Below are positions 17,195 through 26,829 of a stretch of 43,589 nucleotides of DNA, in pieces (positions within the stretch are counted from its first letter, which is position 1; every line of letters begins with the position of its first letter). Made by a program: the position numbers and the translations under genes. The stretch is from CAYUVA01 sp964448115 [NCBI: uncultured bacterium] (GTDB taxonomy: Bacteria; CAYUVA01): NCBI GenBank assembly GCA_964448115.1, contig CAYUVA010000040.1, positions 1 through 43,589 of the forward strand. The letters run 5' to 3'. The notes under the pieces were generated by a model. That model saw only the letters and a list, made by a program, of their open reading frames with translations. It did not search any database and had not been told where the DNA came from.

Positions 17195-18739
17195 ATGAGA
17201 ATAAAGAGACTGGAAATAGCACTTTTACTGATACCTGCAATAGCGATGCTGCTTATAGTCAAGGCTTGCGATAAGCCGGACCCAACCAGCCCGGCATCGC
17301 AGAATAGGCTGCAACTTACGGTTACCGATGAGGAGATCCCGGCTGACAACAGCACAACCACAACCATCAAGGCTATGGTATATACACCATCGGGAAATCC
17401 TGCCGACGGCTGGCCTATAGCCTTCTCCACAAATCTAGGCACCTTTACCTCCGCATCCAGCTCAACATCAAAGGGGAGCGCAGAGGCGATGCTCAAGGCT
17501 GGTTATGATCCCGGCATAGCTACCATAACAGTAAAAACAGAGGACCTAGAGAATTCATGCCAGGTTGTCATTTATTCCCTGGATACAGACACGATAGATC
17601 TTCACGCCTCGCCTTCGAGGCTTCCGGTAACAGATGATTATGCTCAAGGCTCGACCATAACTGCTACATTATTTGATAGCCACGGGTATCTAATCAAGAA
17701 CCAGAAGGTTTACTTCCAGACCACATGGGGTGTCTTAAGCGCCGGAAATGCTGTAACCGACGACAAAGGGCAAGCATCGGCTATTCTGATAAGCCCATTA
17801 GTGGGAACCGCTACCGTAAGAGCCTGGGCTGAGGTCCCCGGGGGAAAGATAGAAGCCCAGATCAGAGTCGAGTTCACCGACGAGTTCGAGATGTTTCTAT
17901 CTGCCACAAAGGACTTGATCCTCTCCGATGGCGTTGATTACTCCACCATCACCGCCTGGGTTAGAAGGTTAGGAACAAATGATCCGATCCCTGATGGCAT
18001 TATTATCAATTTCATGGTGCAAAGCGGACCTGGCGAGCTGAGCGAGAGCGAGGTTAGATCCGCAGGGGGAAGCGCTTCAACCATGCTTACAGCGGAATAC
18101 TTCGGAGACACGGTAGTTACTGCCTGGGCTGGAAGCCATCCATCTGGGCGAAAGAGCATCACCATCAAGTCAACCCAGGTCGCTGAGGTCTATTTCTTGG
18201 GCAACGGAACTATCTATGCACAGGGATACAGCCATGGTCCCTACGAGACCGAGTTTGCCCTTAGAGTCAAGGACTATAACGGCATGGGGCTGCCGGGGAT
18301 CTGGGTCGATTTCGAGGTGGTAAACCTGGCGCCGGATGCTGTTTTTACCATAAATAATAGCTCTTGCCAGTGGAGCTGCCAGCACATAACCGACTGGGAT
18401 GGATTTATCTGGGGCTATTGTCGATCAGGGAACCAACAGGGATCCATCTCAATAACCGCGCATACCATGGAAGAGGGGATAAAGACCAGCTTCATGATAA
18501 ATATCCTCGGCGAGAATACCCCCACCAACACGCCAGAGCCTTCTGCTACATTCACCCCGACCCCAACAGGATTCTTCCAGACGCCTACTCCGACCAACAC
18601 TCCTTCACCATATTACACGAGCACACGAACACCTACACCAGTAGAGACCGCGACCAACACCCCGACCAGCCCGGCAACCCCGACACCGACCGGTGAAGCA
18701 ACCGCAACCCCGACCCCAACCTGGTGGTTCCCTTCTTAA
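17195..18739 (+). CDS. Ig-like (Big_1/invasin type) repeat lipoprotein with Thr-Pro tail
   Basis: 514 residues. The signal ends at Cys25 in LLIVKAC, a plausible lipobox though Lys at -2 is unusual. About four Ig-like domains follow (about 40-132, 135-232, 235-330 and 332-445), with the Big_1 pattern of DGxxxxTITA strands and SGGxASTML turns. The last ~70 residues are Thr/Pro-rich and end TPTWWFPS. It begins 24 bases after gspD with a GGGAGG site, so it is probably in the T2SS operon. It lacks the GYWD/WPYL domain. Possible roles are a periplasmic or surface partner of the secretin, or a surface protein. Function unknown. Confidence 0.82.
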   Translation: MRIKRLEIALLLIPAIAMLLIVKACDKPDPTSPASQNRLQLTVTDEEIPADNSTTTTIKAMVYTPSGNPADGWPIAFSTNLGTFTSASSSTSKGSAEAMLKAGYDPGIATITVKTEDLENSCQVVIYSLDTDTIDLHASPSRLPVTDDYAQGSTITATLFDSHGYLIKNQKVYFQTTWGVLSAGNAVTDDKGQASAILISPLVGTATVRAWAEVPGGKIEAQIRVEFTDEFEMFLSATKDLILSDGVDYSTITAWVRRLGTNDPIPDGIIINFMVQSGPGELSESEVRSAGGSASTMLTAEYFGDTVVTAWAGSHPSGRKSITIKSTQVAEVYFLGNGTIYAQGYSHGPYETEFALRVKDYNGMGLPGIWVDFEVVNLAPDAVFTINNSSCQWSCQHITDWDGFIWGYCRSGNQQGSISITAHTMEEGIKTSFMINILGENTPTNTPEPSATFTPTPTGFFQTPTPTNTPSPYYTSTRTPTPVETATNTPTSPATPTPTGEATATPTPTWWFPS

Positions 18740-18829
18740 AGGTGAGTTTGAATTAAGTTATTATCAATCGAAACTCGAAAATAAATTTTTTCTTAAGAAG
18801 ATAGAAAATTAGTCAATCTAAAGAGTCGA

Positions 18830-19627
18830 ATGGCTGCAAAAAAGACCATATTCATAGCCGATGTCCACCTAAGGGGGATAAATGACCCTCGCCAGGATCT
18901 GCTGGTAGCGTTCTTGAGCCAAGAGATGCCAACCTTGTCTCATCTTGTGATCGTTGGAGACCTTTTCGACTACTGGTACGGATACAGGACGGTTGTTTAC
19001 TGGGAGTATCTGCCCATACTTAATTGCCTATTAAGGCTGCGTGAAGCAGGGATTAAGATTACTTATTTTGTAGGCAATCATGACTTCCGATTAGGCGCCT
19101 TTTTTTCTGAATATCTAAGGTGTGATATTTACCTTAAGCCCTCATTCATTGAAATCGAGGGAAAGCGCGTTTTTATTACTCATGGCGATGAGATCAACAA
19201 GCGTTACGATTGGGGTTATGCGGTGCTTTATGCATTATTGCGCAACCGAATGGTGCAAGGGGTACTCTCCCTGATCCCACCAGACTGGGGATGGAAACTC
19301 GCCATGCATGGTGCGACAGCGAGTCGAAATTTCACCAAGGATAAGCCAAAGCCGAGTAAAGAAACCCTTTTGAGTTACCTTAAAGATAAGATAGATGAAG
19401 GAGCCGATGTCGTTATCGCTGCCCATAGCCATCAGCCTTTGATCCTCAGCGAAGGGGATTATACCCTGTTCAACCTCGGCGATTTCATTAAGAACTTCGT
19501 TTATCTAAAGCACCAAGATGGCCAATTCGTCCTTCGGCAAGTCAACAAGGAGCTTCTCAGCCAGTATTGTCCAGGCTTGGTGGAAACACTAGTTAGCCTC
19601 TCGGAATTGGATTTAATTGATCGTTGA
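18830..19627 (+). CDS. lpxH: LpxH-like UDP-2,3-diacylglucosamine pyrophosphohydrolase
   Basis: 265 residues with all motifs of the calcineurin-like metallophosphoesterases in the order of LpxH: DVH (D11, H13), GDLFDYW (D44), GNHD (N83-D85), HGDE (H118) and HSH (H199, H201). LpxH splits UDP-2,3-diacylglucosamine to lipid X at the inner membrane in lipid A synthesis. GDLFDYWYGYR is typical of the LpxH group rather than general phosphodiesterases. The gene follows the T2SS operon by 90 bases and is likely separate. LpxH2 or another phosphoesterase remains possible; other lipid A genes are not in the window. Confidence 0.82.
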   Translation: MAAKKTIFIADVHLRGINDPRQDLLVAFLSQEMPTLSHLVIVGDLFDYWYGYRTVVYWEYLPILNCLLRLREAGIKITYFVGNHDFRLGAFFSEYLRCDIYLKPSFIEIEGKRVFITHGDEINKRYDWGYAVLYALLRNRMVQGVLSLIPPDWGWKLAMHGATASRNFTKDKPKPSKETLLSYLKDKIDEGADVVIAAHSHQPLILSEGDYTLFNLGDFIKNFVYLKHQDGQFVLRQVNKELLSQYCPGLVETLVSLSELDLIDR

Positions 19628-19682
19628 TTTAAGTTCTTCAAGTATCTATAATACCCTCTTGAATGTTTGCCATTAGAGTTGT

Positions 19683-19711
19683 TTGACAACAAGGGATGAT
19701 TTAACTACAGT
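19683..19711 (+). promoter_or_regulatory. Candidate sigma70 promoter of the 941-residue secreted protein
   Basis: A perfect -35 TTGACA (19683-19688) is separated by 17 bases from TACAGT (19706-19711). It lies 35 bases before the ATG at 19747. The lpxH stop is at 19627, so the promoter is intergenic. Confidence 0.5.
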
Positions 19712-19746
19712 AATTATAAGGAAAAACAGGAAAAGAGCCGTAATAG

Positions 19747-22572
19747 ATGAGGGTAGAGCCGATGACTTCATCAAGAGGGTTACTCAGCATAACTATATTA
19801 CTTTTTTGCCTTTTCATGGTGGTCTTGCCGGGGCTGGCAACGCCACAATTCAGCGAATACCAAAGGGTTGTCAATGGTGGCGAGGTAATCGATAGAGCAC
19901 TCAACTGCGAGCGGTACCTGTTGCCGGGAAACGAGGTGGTTACTATCCTTACTGCCGGAGTAACCAATTACCTGGGAGATGATGGGAACTACCATCCAAT
20001 CGACACCACGATACTCAGCAACAATAGCCCCGATAGGGATGCGTACCCATATATCAACCTGAGCAACTATTTCGCTACCAGGTTTCCAGCCTCGATGAGC
20101 GAGAGATACCCCATTCGTATTGAGAGCGAGGCAGCGCGATTCACCTTAGTTCCTGAAACTATCACAGCCGGAGACAGGGAGCTATTTAATATCAGCGATA
20201 AGAGATTCAGTCTCCGCGTCTTTAGCCCAATCGACAACAGGATAAGGTATTCAAGCGCTGATAGGGGATTGACCCTGGAATTTGTCATGAAGCCAGGCGC
20301 TATTAAAGTGATTGTTAGCCTTGATCTCGATGTTCTTGGCGATTCGATAATGCAGCAAGTCAAAGAAAAAGGTATCGATATCCAGTGGTATGCTGAATTC
20401 CATACACCGATGGATTACAGCAGCGGCTTGGATACGGTGGATAATACGGCATATTACCCGGTGCGTATTCAGGATAAACTCAAGGGACATGGCATCCTGT
20501 TCACCCCCCAGAAGTTCGACTATAACGGCTTTGAGGGGGTAGTTCCCTTAAGAAGACTGCAAATTAAGGAACCACGGCTAATACTGCGCTCCACCATACC
20601 GGCTAGCATGATCAAAGGGAAAGATTCCAAATTGGGTAATACTCTGGAGAATGTCTATACCATGTACACCGATGCTGGTGGTGATACGGGTTACATACAG
20701 AATATCGGTGGTGCCACGCCGACCTGGATCATGAGCACCTATGCTGATGTAAAATGTGGCAACAATGATAACTATCGAGGATTTATAAAATGGAACACAG
20801 CTCCTGTGCCCGATGACTGGGCTAGCGAGCCTGGTATGTGCGACAACATGGAGATCACCCTATATGTTGCCTATCTATACAACTCAAATCCTCACAAGCA
20901 TTACCTACAGTCTATGTGGTGCAATCCACCTGGTTTGGGCGGAGATTGGTGGTACGACTGTCTTGAGGATGATGGCTTGAATCCACGAGTGGGCACTATG
21001 ACCGCCTCTGGCGTTGGCTCATTCTTGAGCAAGGATCTGGCTCAACCGATCTCATGCGACATGATGGAGGGAAGGTTATATAGCGATTGGTATGCTCTCG
21101 GATTGAAGACCTACGAGGGTCAAGGCGGGACGCATGTCTTCTACGCAGGTAATGGTAACGAGACCCCGGCAGCGGAGCCGCCCAAGCTGGTGGTAATGCA
21201 TTATACGCCCACGAATACGCCGGTTCCGACCGAATCGTGGACGCCTACAGAGACCCCGACCTACACGCCAACTGCAACCGATACTCAGACGCCGACCATC
21301 ACGCAGACACCGACCATCACGCAGACACCGACCTCCTCACCGACACCGACCGGAACTCCGACCCACACGCCAACCCATACCCCAACATATTCCCCGACCA
21401 GCACTGCCACCGGTACCCCGACAGCAACCTTCACCCCGGCAGGGGTACCGCAGATAGATCCCTTGCCGGCATGTCATGCTGGCACTAGCGTTTACATCTC
21501 ATGGAGCGATGAATCGCAAAGCGGCGCCGACAAATACGAGGCGCAGACCGATGATGATCCTGCCTTTGGTAGCATAGACGGGTACAGCGGTGTCATCAGG
21601 CGCACCTGGCATCGCTTCCATGACTTGAGGGATCAATATACTTACTACTTCAGGGTAAGATCGATAAATGACGAGGAGAAATCGACTGGTAAGAGCCCCA
21701 GCGCCTGGTCAACGCCCGCCTTTACGGTCATGGATAACGCCCCGCCCTATAGCGAGGTTGACTGCCAGGCTCTGGAGCCGCTTTACCAGGTGCGGGATTT
21801 CCCAATCTATTGGTTCGCTACCGATGATACATGCGGAGTGCAGGGTGTAGAGCTTTACTACAACAATGAGGGGACTGGCTGGTACAAGTATGGTGGTCTG
21901 TTCACTGTAAATCCGATCATGTTCTACAGCGTTTATAACGGGGAATATCAGTTCTATACAGTTAGTCTCGATGTGGTTGACAACCGGGAGGATTATCCGG
22001 TTGCGCCAGATTGTTCATGTTATGTCCAGGCTGATACCCCCACCGCCTCGCCGACTGCCACGCCCACCTTCACGCCGACAAATAGCCCCATCTACTCGCC
22101 GACCAATACCCCGACGCCCAGCTTCACGCCGACATTGACAGTAACCCCTACAGGAATGAACACCTTTACGCCAACATTCACTCCCACAGTACATAAAACC
22201 GCAACGCCGACGGCGACAGCTAGTCCGACTATGAATCCAGCCAACCGTCCAGCTATTTGGCTCGGCGGTTACTGGGATACAAACCTGCTCGGTACTATCG
22301 GTGGAATACTTAAGATCCAAGCTTTCGTAACCGATCCCCAGGGCGCTATGGATATTGACAAGGTTGAGATATTCTTCGATGGCGCTGGAACTGATATAGA
22401 GCTAAACGATAATGGCGTCAACGGAGACTTCATGCCTGGCGACAGCCTTTATGGCTTGCAGATAACAATTCCTCCTGGAACGCCGGCTTTGAGCGCCAGA
22501 TTGGACATTTACGCCTTTGATCTCGATGGAAATCCATCGCTTATGTGGCCCATGCTAAATGTAGAGGAATAA
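19747..22572 (+). CDS. Large secreted protein with two Thr-Pro linkers and C-terminal GYWD/WPYL domain
   Basis: 941 residues. A signal peptide covers about residues 1-35 ([14 protein letters not shown]). Residues 36-330 are an unrecognised beta-rich domain, and 330-485 may be a DNRLRE-like beta-sandwich. A first Thr/Pro linker spans about 488-565. Two fibronectin-like modules with [15 protein letters not shown] and FRVRSIND follow. A second linker runs about 763-832. The C-terminal 108 residues (834-941) are the domain shared with three other proteins: [23 protein letters not shown] and WPMLNVEE. I infer a surface or secreted protein, probably a T2SS client. No catalytic motif was seen. The start could also be ATG 19762. 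Confidence 0.85.
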   Translation: MRVEPMTSSRGLLSITILLFCLFMVVLPGLATPQFSEYQRVVNGGEVIDRALNCERYLLPGNEVVTILTAGVTNYLGDDGNYHPIDTTILSNNSPDRDAYPYINLSNYFATRFPASMSERYPIRIESEAARFTLVPETITAGDRELFNISDKRFSLRVFSPIDNRIRYSSADRGLTLEFVMKPGAIKVIVSLDLDVLGDSIMQQVKEKGIDIQWYAEFHTPMDYSSGLDTVDNTAYYPVRIQDKLKGHGILFTPQKFDYNGFEGVVPLRRLQIKEPRLILRSTIPASMIKGKDSKLGNTLENVYTMYTDAGGDTGYIQNIGGATPTWIMSTYADVKCGNNDNYRGFIKWNTAPVPDDWASEPGMCDNMEITLYVAYLYNSNPHKHYLQSMWCNPPGLGGDWWYDCLEDDGLNPRVGTMTASGVGSFLSKDLAQPISCDMMEGRLYSDWYALGLKTYEGQGGTHVFYAGNGNETPAAEPPKLVVMHYTPTNTPVPTESWTPTETPTYTPTATDTQTPTITQTPTITQTPTSSPTPTGTPTHTPTHTPTYSPTSTATGTPTATFTPAGVPQIDPLPACHAGTSVYISWSDESQSGADKYEAQTDDDPAFGSIDGYSGVIRRTWHRFHDLRDQYTYYFRVRSINDEEKSTGKSPSAWSTPAFTVMDNAPPYSEVDCQALEPLYQVRDFPIYWFATDDTCGVQGVELYYNNEGTGWYKYGGLFTVNPIMFYSVYNGEYQFYTVSLDVVDNREDYPVAPDCSCYVQADTPTASPTATPTFTPTNSPIYSPTNTPTPSFTPTLTVTPTGMNTFTPTFTPTVHKTATPTATASPTMNPANRPAIWLGGYWDTNLLGTIGGILKIQAFVTDPQGAMDIDKVEIFFDGAGTDIELNDNGVNGDFMPGDSLYGLQITIPPGTPALSARLDIYAFDLDGNPSLMWPMLNVEE
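21283..21335 (+). repeat. 18-bp coding tandem repeat in Thr-Pro linker
   Basis: Within the first linker, a unit containing CCGACCATCACGCAGAC is present twice in direct tandem, followed by a degenerate third copy. It encodes repeated Thr-Pro-Thr-Ile-Thr-Gln. Such in-frame repeats can change copy number by slippage and so vary linker length. Confidence 0.6.
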
Positions 22573-22687
22573 AGCCGATCGTATGTGCTACCAGGAGATG
22601 CATTGATCTTGAGCCTTGTAGAGGATGATAAAATGAGATCAATTAAGGTATGCTCTTTGCATATTAAACAGGAGTAGAAAAAGATAG

Positions 22688-22718
22688 TTGACATAAGATA
22701 AAACAAAAATAATCTATT
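22688..22718 (+). promoter_or_regulatory. Weak candidate promoter for the nitrilase-family gene
   Basis: A perfect TTGACA (22688-22693) is followed after 19 bases by TCTATT (22713-22718). The spacing is longer than ideal. It lies 32 bases before the ATG at 22751, in a 178-base AT-rich gap that shows nothing else. Confidence 0.3.
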
Positions 22719-22750
22719 CATAAAAACTATAAAGAAAGCGCTTTATTGAC

Positions 22751-23545
22751 ATGAAGGTCGGTTATCTCCAGTATGCTCCCCAGTTTGGGGAGATTAAAAA
22801 CAATCTTAAGAAGGTTAAGGATCTACTTTATCCACACAAGGACGCCTTTATCGTTCTTCCGGAGCTTTTCGCCACCGGGTACCAGTTCAGGGACAAGAAG
22901 GAAGCTAAATCATTAGCCGAGTCTATCTCCGGCGGCTTGACCATCCGCTTCTTGGTCGAGATGGCTAAGCGAAGAAACTGTTATTATGTTGGCTCGCTAC
23001 CGGAAATCGAGAAGGATAAGCTGTTCATCTCTGCTGTTTTAGTCGGTCCGAAAGGTTTAATAGGCAAGTATCGCAAATCACACTTGTTCATGAGAGAAAA
23101 GGATATCTTCACCCCTGGAGATAGCGGTTTTTCAGTATTTGAAGCTAACGGCTTAAAGGTAGGTATGTTGATCTGCTTTGATTGGATCTTCCCGGAGGCG
23201 ACAAGGACTTTGGCTTTAGCTGGAGCGCATCTCATCGCCCACCCCTCCAATCTAATATTGCCGTACTGCCAGGATGCCATGATTACCAGAAGTATCGAGA
23301 ATCGGATATATACGATAACTGCCAACCGCACTGGCAAAGAGACTAGGATAGAAGGACAGGAGCTTGCCTTCACCGGAAGAAGCCAGGTAACCTCGCCTAA
23401 TGGTAGCCTGCTAGCAGCCTCCAAGAAGGATGCCGAGGAGGTTATCCTGGTAAAGATAGATCCCCAGGAAGCTGCCAACAAGCAGATTACAGGCAACAAC
23501 AATATAATAGAGGATCGTCGAGCTGACCTTTACAAGCTCAAATAA
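22751..23545 (+). CDS. Carbon-nitrogen hydrolase (nitrilase superfamily)
   Basis: 264 residues, the normal length of single-domain nitrilase-superfamily amidases. The catalytic triad is clear: E38 in LPELFATGY, K109 in YRKSHL and C142 in LICFDWIFPE. These enzymes hydrolyse small amides or nitriles in the cytoplasm. Possible roles are omega-amidase, N-carbamoylputrescine amidase or a repair amidase; the substrate cannot be told from sequence. No signal peptide. It stands alone between a secreted-protein gene and a membrane-protein gene. Confidence 0.92.
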   Translation: MKVGYLQYAPQFGEIKNNLKKVKDLLYPHKDAFIVLPELFATGYQFRDKKEAKSLAESISGGLTIRFLVEMAKRRNCYYVGSLPEIEKDKLFISAVLVGPKGLIGKYRKSHLFMREKDIFTPGDSGFSVFEANGLKVGMLICFDWIFPEATRTLALAGAHLIAHPSNLILPYCQDAMITRSIENRIYTITANRTGKETRIEGQELAFTGRSQVTSPNGSLLAASKKDAEEVILVKIDPQEAANKQITGNNNIIEDRRADLYKLK

Positions 23546-23587
23546 GTATGTGGTTTATTGGTGTATTAGCAAGAATTCCAAGTTAAA

Positions 23588-23640
23588 GAACAACAACCAA
23601 ACCCCATACACTAAATACTAAATGCTAATGACTAAAGATC
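23588..23640. repeat. ACTAAAT-type low-complexity intergenic repeat
   Basis: Between the nitrilase and yihY genes lies a run built on CACTAAATACTAAATGCTAATGACTAA, that is degenerate 7-base units. It is non-coding. This type of string recurs between genes in many uncultured bacterial genomes (general observation). No function is known. Confidence 0.55.
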
Positions 23641-23648
23641 CTTGAACC

Positions 23649-24983
23649 ATGTATGAGCCTTCATATTACCTGAGAAAGCTGCGCCAGTTCCTGAGCAAGG
23701 ATGTCTGGCGTCTTGAGGTCGGTGGTATCCCGCACTTTCTGATCACCAGGCTGAGGCTATTTATCATTGCCTGGAACAAGTTCAACGAGGATCGCTGTAC
23801 CTTGCGAGCCTCGGCATTGACCTATCTTACCTTGCTCCAGGTCGTTCCTATTGTTGCGGTATCATTTTCACTATTCAAGGCATTCGGTGGACTGGAGAAG
23901 ATCGAGTCCAAGATAAAGCCATTAATCCTCGACAATCTGACCCCAGGAAGCGGTGAGATTGTCGTTCGCTACATCGAGCAGTTCAGCGAGAACATACATG
24001 CCGGTGCTATAGGCATAGTCGGTTTTTGCTTCTTGATCCTCTTTGCGATCTTCATGTTGGGCAACATAGAGAACTCACTGAATGAGCTTTGGGGGGTAAC
24101 TAAAAGCAGGTCTTTCTTCAAGAAGATAGCCATATACTGGACGATCATGACCATCTCACCGCTGTTCATAGCAGGAAGCCTGACCTTGACCACCTATCTT
24201 CAATCCCCGGCGGTTGTGCAGAAGATCTTAGAGCTACCTTATGTTCGGGAGCTTTTGTTTTTTATTATACCTTTAGTTCTTACCTGGGCAGCCTTTACAC
24301 TGATCTACTACTTCATGCCCAATACCAGCGTAAGCATTGTGGCTGCATTGGAAGGGGGCATCATAGCGGGCACACTCTGGGAGGCTGCTAAGTGGGGCTA
24401 TACGCTCTATAATGCCAAGGTCGTAACCTATAGCAAGATATATGGCTCATTAGGGGCGATACCTATCTTCTTGATATGGATATTTCTTACCTGGGTCATT
24501 GTGCTATTAGGTGCGGAGGTGAGTGTTGCCGAGCAGAACCTCAAGGTTATCTCTCGCGAGATGCTCTTACCTAATCCAAGCCACGCATTACGGGAATTTG
24601 TTACCCTTCGAGTCGCCATGGAGATAGGGGAGAACTTCCTTTCTGGCAAGCAACCTGCTAGCATCCCCGAGATCGCTGAGAAACTTGGCATCACCCCGAA
24701 GCTGGTGGAGGAATCGATTGAGCTGCTGGAGGGAAAGCAGCTTGTTCAAAGGATTGATAGCGTCGCAGCCAAACGCTTTTCGCCTGCCAGACCGCTGGAG
24801 GATATTAAAATAAGAGATATCCTCGACATTGTTCGTTACCATGGCAATACCGTGTTCGAGCTGCACGAGGGAATTGAGAACCAGGCGGTAAAGGATCTAT
24901 TTCGAAGGCTAGAGGACACCAGGATTGAAGCGCTGAACGACTTGACCCTGCGTGATCTCATATTAATGACCAACCAAGATTGA
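23649..24983 (+). CDS. YihY/BrkB-family inner-membrane protein with C-terminal winged-helix-like domain
   Basis: 444 residues. Residues about 35-300 carry the YihY (formerly misnamed RNase BN) pattern: RASALTYLTLLQVVPIVAV, FCFLILFAIFMLGNIENSLNELWGV and the end motif YGSLGAIPIFLIWIFLTWVIVLLGAEV, with about six membrane spans. Residues 310-440 are cytoplasmic and helical and include a winged-helix-like region (IAEKLGITPKLVEESIELL). The family is widespread with no agreed function; a transporter role and links to envelope lipid movement have been proposed. No nuclease function should be assumed. Confidence 0.9.
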   Translation: MYEPSYYLRKLRQFLSKDVWRLEVGGIPHFLITRLRLFIIAWNKFNEDRCTLRASALTYLTLLQVVPIVAVSFSLFKAFGGLEKIESKIKPLILDNLTPGSGEIVVRYIEQFSENIHAGAIGIVGFCFLILFAIFMLGNIENSLNELWGVTKSRSFFKKIAIYWTIMTISPLFIAGSLTLTTYLQSPAVVQKILELPYVRELLFFIIPLVLTWAAFTLIYYFMPNTSVSIVAALEGGIIAGTLWEAAKWGYTLYNAKVVTYSKIYGSLGAIPIFLIWIFLTWVIVLLGAEVSVAEQNLKVISREMLLPNPSHALREFVTLRVAMEIGENFLSGKQPASIPEIAEKLGITPKLVEESIELLEGKQLVQRIDSVAAKRFSPARPLEDIKIRDILDIVRYHGNTVFELHEGIENQAVKDLFRRLEDTRIEALNDLTLRDLILMTNQD

Positions 24984-25098
24984 GCAAGAGACGACAGGAT
25001 TCTCAAACCCTGTAGTTGAGTATTTCATTCACCGCTTTTGGCATGCATGGTAAGTCTTTTGAACATGGATAGCTAACTTGATATTATCCCTTTTCGGG

Positions 25099-26829
25099 AT
25101 GAGACCATCTGAAAGCCTAAAACAAGGCGCAGTTATTATCTCGATATCTGTGATTCTCCTGGCGGTATCGGTTAACTCTAATGCTCTTGTTGCAGGCAAG
25201 AGGATCGATGGGAAGACAAAAGCTATCATTGAAAGCGGTGGAGAAGTCTATCTTTGGTGCAAACCAATAAGGGGTGATGGCTATATGAGCCTTACTCGCC
25301 GATATTGTGCTAGCGAAGATCGTTGGCGTGAGATTTATCGAATAAATAGCCGTAAAACCCTTAAAACTGATCGCTGGACATTGATACCATATCGCCTCCT
25401 TTCTATAAAATGGCGGAAAAAGTGCATTCAGGCATTATTTCCCGATGATAAGTTCAAGGGGAGCTATTGGATGCATAAGATAACCTATGGTTTCGAGATT
25501 CAAAAAGGAGGTATTGAGGAAATATCGAAGATCTTCACTGGCAGTGAAGATAAAGGCCGTGCCATACTTCGATATACAGGCATCTCTTATGGCGATATGA
25601 GAATGGGGGGCTATATCAAGATACCAGCGGAAATGCTCCGTGATGAGCTTCAAGATTCTATATTCGATGATTCCCCGCCCCCGACGATGACTCCTCATCC
25701 CTTGCAATCCGAGCTTGAATACGGACAGGATGAGCATGGAAAGTACGCCATCTATCGCCTGAAGAAGGGTGAAGCGCTTTACTCCAGCGTTGTGATCCGT
25801 TTCACTGGCAGAGTCTATGCCGAAGAGGTAAACGATCTGGCAGCCAAGATAGCTAAAAGAAATAAAATAAAGGATGTAACCGGTATCCCAGTCGGCTTCC
25901 CGGTAAAGATCCCCTTCGATTATCTGTTGCCTGAGTTTTTTCCCCCTGGCGCTCCCCAGAGGGAGGCGTTCGAGAAACACAGATCGGAAGTGGAGCAGTT
26001 CAAACTATCTGAATCCGCCCATAACCTTGAGGGTGTCTATGTTATAATAGACCCAGGACACGGCGGAGTTGACACCGGGGCATTGCGGGGAAGAATAACC
26101 GAGCATGAGTACTGTTATGATATTGCATGCCGCTTAAAGGCTGCACTAGAGCGTAACACCAAGGCGACCGTTATAATGACCATGCGCGATAAGGGGCATG
26201 GATATACCCCTCGCGACCTGAGATATCTACCTAGGGACCGCAATGAGCTGGTATTGACCAGACCCAACTACCAGCCGACCGATGCCAGGATCTCCACCCA
26301 CCTCCGCTGGATGATCGCAAATTACCATTGCCAAAGGCTGGAGAAAAAGACCTCCATCGATAAGATCGTATTCTTAAGCATCCATGCCGATTCGCTGCAT
26401 CCAGGGGTGAGGGGAACCATGTTCTATGTACCAGACGCAAAGATGATACCACTGAAATTTACTGCTAGAAGAAGTATCTTTTCTAATTTCACAGAAAGCA
26501 GGGAACAACGAAGGTTTCGTACTACCAGGTGGAGATCCAATTACTCCGAGGGATTGAGCAGGAACCTGGCTGAGACATCACTTGGTGTTATAAAAACTAA
26601 AGGAATTCCAGTACATCAAGAACAGCCGATTAGGGATAAGATCTATCGAGGGAGAGCATTCGTCCCCGCGGTACTCAGGTACAATCGAATACCGACCAAG
26701 ATGCTGATCGAGGTTTTGAATATGAATAATAGTCAAGATCTTGAACTTTTACAGGATGCGGGCTTCAGGCAACGATTCGCAGAGGCGATCGCGGAATCTC
26801 TAACCATCTACTACGGAAACAGAAGATGA
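25099..26829 (+). CDS. Cell-wall N-acetylmuramoyl-L-alanine amidase (Amidase_3) with extended N-terminal region
   Basis: 576 residues from ATG 25099; a TTG at 25078 would add seven residues and cannot be excluded. A membrane or signal segment (about 10-30) suggests export. Residues 30-300 are poorly recognised, with a LysM-like stretch near 215-280. The C-terminal zinc amidase domain has the ligands H321 (DPGHGG), E335 and H429 (SIHADS) and the catalytic E538 (MLIEVLNM). Such enzymes cut the bond between MurNAc and the stem peptide during division or wall turnover. The stop overlaps the next gene by the four-base ATGA, so both are coupled. Confidence 0.9.
   Translation: MRPSESLKQGAVIISISVILLAVSVNSNALVAGKRIDGKTKAIIESGGEVYLWCKPIRGDGYMSLTRRYCASEDRWREIYRINSRKTLKTDRWTLIPYRLLSIKWRKKCIQALFPDDKFKGSYWMHKITYGFEIQKGGIEEISKIFTGSEDKGRAILRYTGISYGDMRMGGYIKIPAEMLRDELQDSIFDDSPPPTMTPHPLQSELEYGQDEHGKYAIYRLKKGEALYSSVVIRFTGRVYAEEVNDLAAKIAKRNKIKDVTGIPVGFPVKIPFDYLLPEFFPPGAPQREAFEKHRSEVEQFKLSESAHNLEGVYVIIDPGHGGVDTGALRGRITEHEYCYDIACRLKAALERNTKATVIMTMRDKGHGYTPRDLRYLPRDRNELVLTRPNYQPTDARISTHLRWMIANYHCQRLEKKTSIDKIVFLSIHADSLHPGVRGTMFYVPDAKMIPLKFTARRSIFSNFTESREQRRFRTTRWRSNYSEGLSRNLAETSLGVIKTKGIPVHQEQPIRDKIYRGRAFVPAVLRYNRIPTKMLIEVLNMNNSQDLELLQDAGFRQRFAEAIAESLTIYYGNRR

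Noticed and set aside
18740-18829. Terminator after the Ig lipoprotein gene
   Set aside because: GAGTTT/AAACTC can pair, but the loop is over 20 bases and the stem is only 6 bp.
23649-24983. Ribonuclease BN
   Set aside because: The YihY family was once called RNase BN by mistake; the sequence is a membrane protein with no nuclease motif.
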